A DNA stretch of 6,258 nt. Origin: an uncultured Coriobacteriia bacterium (GTDB taxonomy: Bacteria; Actinomycetota; Coriobacteriia; Coriobacteriales; QAMH01). The notes under the pieces were generated by a model. That model did no database searches, was not told the DNA's origin, and was given only the letters and a program-made list of their open reading frames with translations. The DNA lies in assembly GCA_902493755.1 (NCBI GenBank), contig CABURF010000074.1, forward strand, positions 1 to 6,258, in the 5' to 3' direction. The position numbers were made by a program, and so were the translations under genes. Shown piece by piece: positions 5,755 to 6,258 of the stretch. Every line of letters starts with the position of its first letter. The stretch's first letter is position 1.

Positions 5755-6258
5755 ATGACCAAGAAATTCGCAATCTCCGGACAGCACTACCTGTTCGATG
5801 TTCAATCCTTCGCAAGCCTTGTGCTTTCGCTGGGCGGCGATGATTACGAGTACGCGCTGCGTGACCGCACAACCAAGCGTGTCATCGAAGACGTCGCGAA
5901 TGGCGAGAGCGAGATCGGCGTGCTCGTCGAGACGACGCGTTCGAAAGACGGGCTCGAAGAGGCCTTCGCGGAGGCAGGCGTTGAGTTCGTCGAGCTCATC
6001 GAGTCGGCCCCGCGCGTCGCGCTTCCCAAGAGCCATCCGTTCGTGAACGCCGAATCGCTCACGCTCGATCAGCTCGAGGATTTCCCGTACATCTACTTCG
6101 AGCAAGAAGAGGATGCTCCGATCTATTTCGCCGAGGAGGCTCTCGCGGACGAGGAGCGTCATAAGAGCATCGCCTGCACGGACCGCGCGTCACTCTCCGA
6201 GCTCATCGTCGCGCTCAACGGCTACACAGCAACGAGTGGCATCCTCGTCGGCATCTCC
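5755..6258 (+). CDS. Solo LysR-type effector-binding domain protein, no N-terminal DNA-binding domain (3' end outside window)
   Basis: The 168 visible residues begin MTKKFAISGQHYLF, which is where the effector domain of a LysR regulator begins, with no helix-turn-helix before it. They align without a gap to residues 91-250 of the LysR encoded at 4232-3306. Shared blocks include QHY-x-F, IEDV, IGVL/IGIL, LTLD-x-LED, YFEQ versus SFEQ, TDRASL versus SDRATL, and GYT-x-x-x-GIL. My hand count gives about 58 identities in 160 positions. The preceding gene stops at 5736, leaving only 18 nt, so no upstream DNA-binding domain can be hidden, and a strong ribosome binding site marks the start. There is no signal peptide, so it is not an ordinary periplasmic binding protein. 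It is probably co-transcribed with the ligase. Likely roles are ligand sensing, ligand sequestration or mixed oligomers with the LysR; none is proven. About 50 more residues would complete the domain; anything added beyond that is unseen. Confidence 0.85.
   Translation, partial: MTKKFAISGQHYLFDVQSFASLVLSLGGDDYEYALRDRTTKRVIEDVANGESEIGVLVETTRSKDGLEEAFAEAGVEFVELIESAPRVALPKSHPFVNAESLTLDQLEDFPYIYFEQEEDAPIYFAEEALADEERHKSIACTDRASLSELIVALNGYTATSGILVGIS

Noticed and set aside
5494..6162. 222-residue minus-strand open frame across the ligase end and solo-domain gene
   Set aside because: It spans two well-supported plus-strand genes and the translation is Leu/Glu/Arg-rich with no motif.
5755..6258. Periplasmic solute-binding protein
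   Set aside because: Although the fold is related, there is no signal peptide or lipobox and the sequence is closest to the neighbouring LysR effector domain.

Overview
The window looks like a stretch of chromosome from a high-GC actinobacterium, most likely class Coriobacteriia (the Eggerthella/Slackia/Collinsella kind of gut anaerobe). This rests on the GC-rich coding DNA, the obg-proB gene order, the protein sequences and the paaK-like/LysR neighbourhood. The class-level call is inference; genus and species cannot be read from the sequence.

Positions 1-3160 hold a tightly packed minus-strand operon. Read in the direction of transcription it runs: a glutamate-cysteine-ligase (GCS2) family gene (3160-1925), the ribosome-assembly GTPase gene obg (1923-514), then proB for glutamate 5-kinase (510 to beyond base 1). 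The gaps are 1 nt and 3 nt, so translational coupling is likely. proB is out of frame in this sequence: after about 88 good codons it hits a stop at 234-232, while the rest of the kinase continues in another frame to the window edge. Two of the three genes encode enzymes that activate the gamma-carboxylate of glutamate.

Positions 3161-3305 are intergenic. They hold the probable gsh promoter with a 10-bp palindrome (AAGTTAACTT), and two tandem, diverged copies of a hairpin-forming REP-like repeat.

Positions 3306-6258 form a divergent regulatory unit. A full-length LysR-type regulator is read leftward (4232-3306). Rightward comes a PaaK-like adenylate-forming acyl-CoA ligase (4393-5736), followed 18 nt later by a gene (5755 to beyond the right edge) whose product looks like a LysR effector-binding domain with no DNA-binding domain at its start. 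That solo domain aligns without gaps over about 160 residues to the effector domain of the LysR encoded next door, with roughly 36% identity by hand count. The 160-bp divergent intergenic region contains a T-N11-A dyad, typical of LysR boxes, placed over the lysR -35 element.

The most interesting content is this LysR / CoA-ligase / solo-effector-domain arrangement. A reasonable hypothesis is that the solo domain shares the ligand of the LysR, or pairs with it, and so tunes expression of the ligase. No tRNA, rRNA, CRISPR array or insertion sequence is visible.
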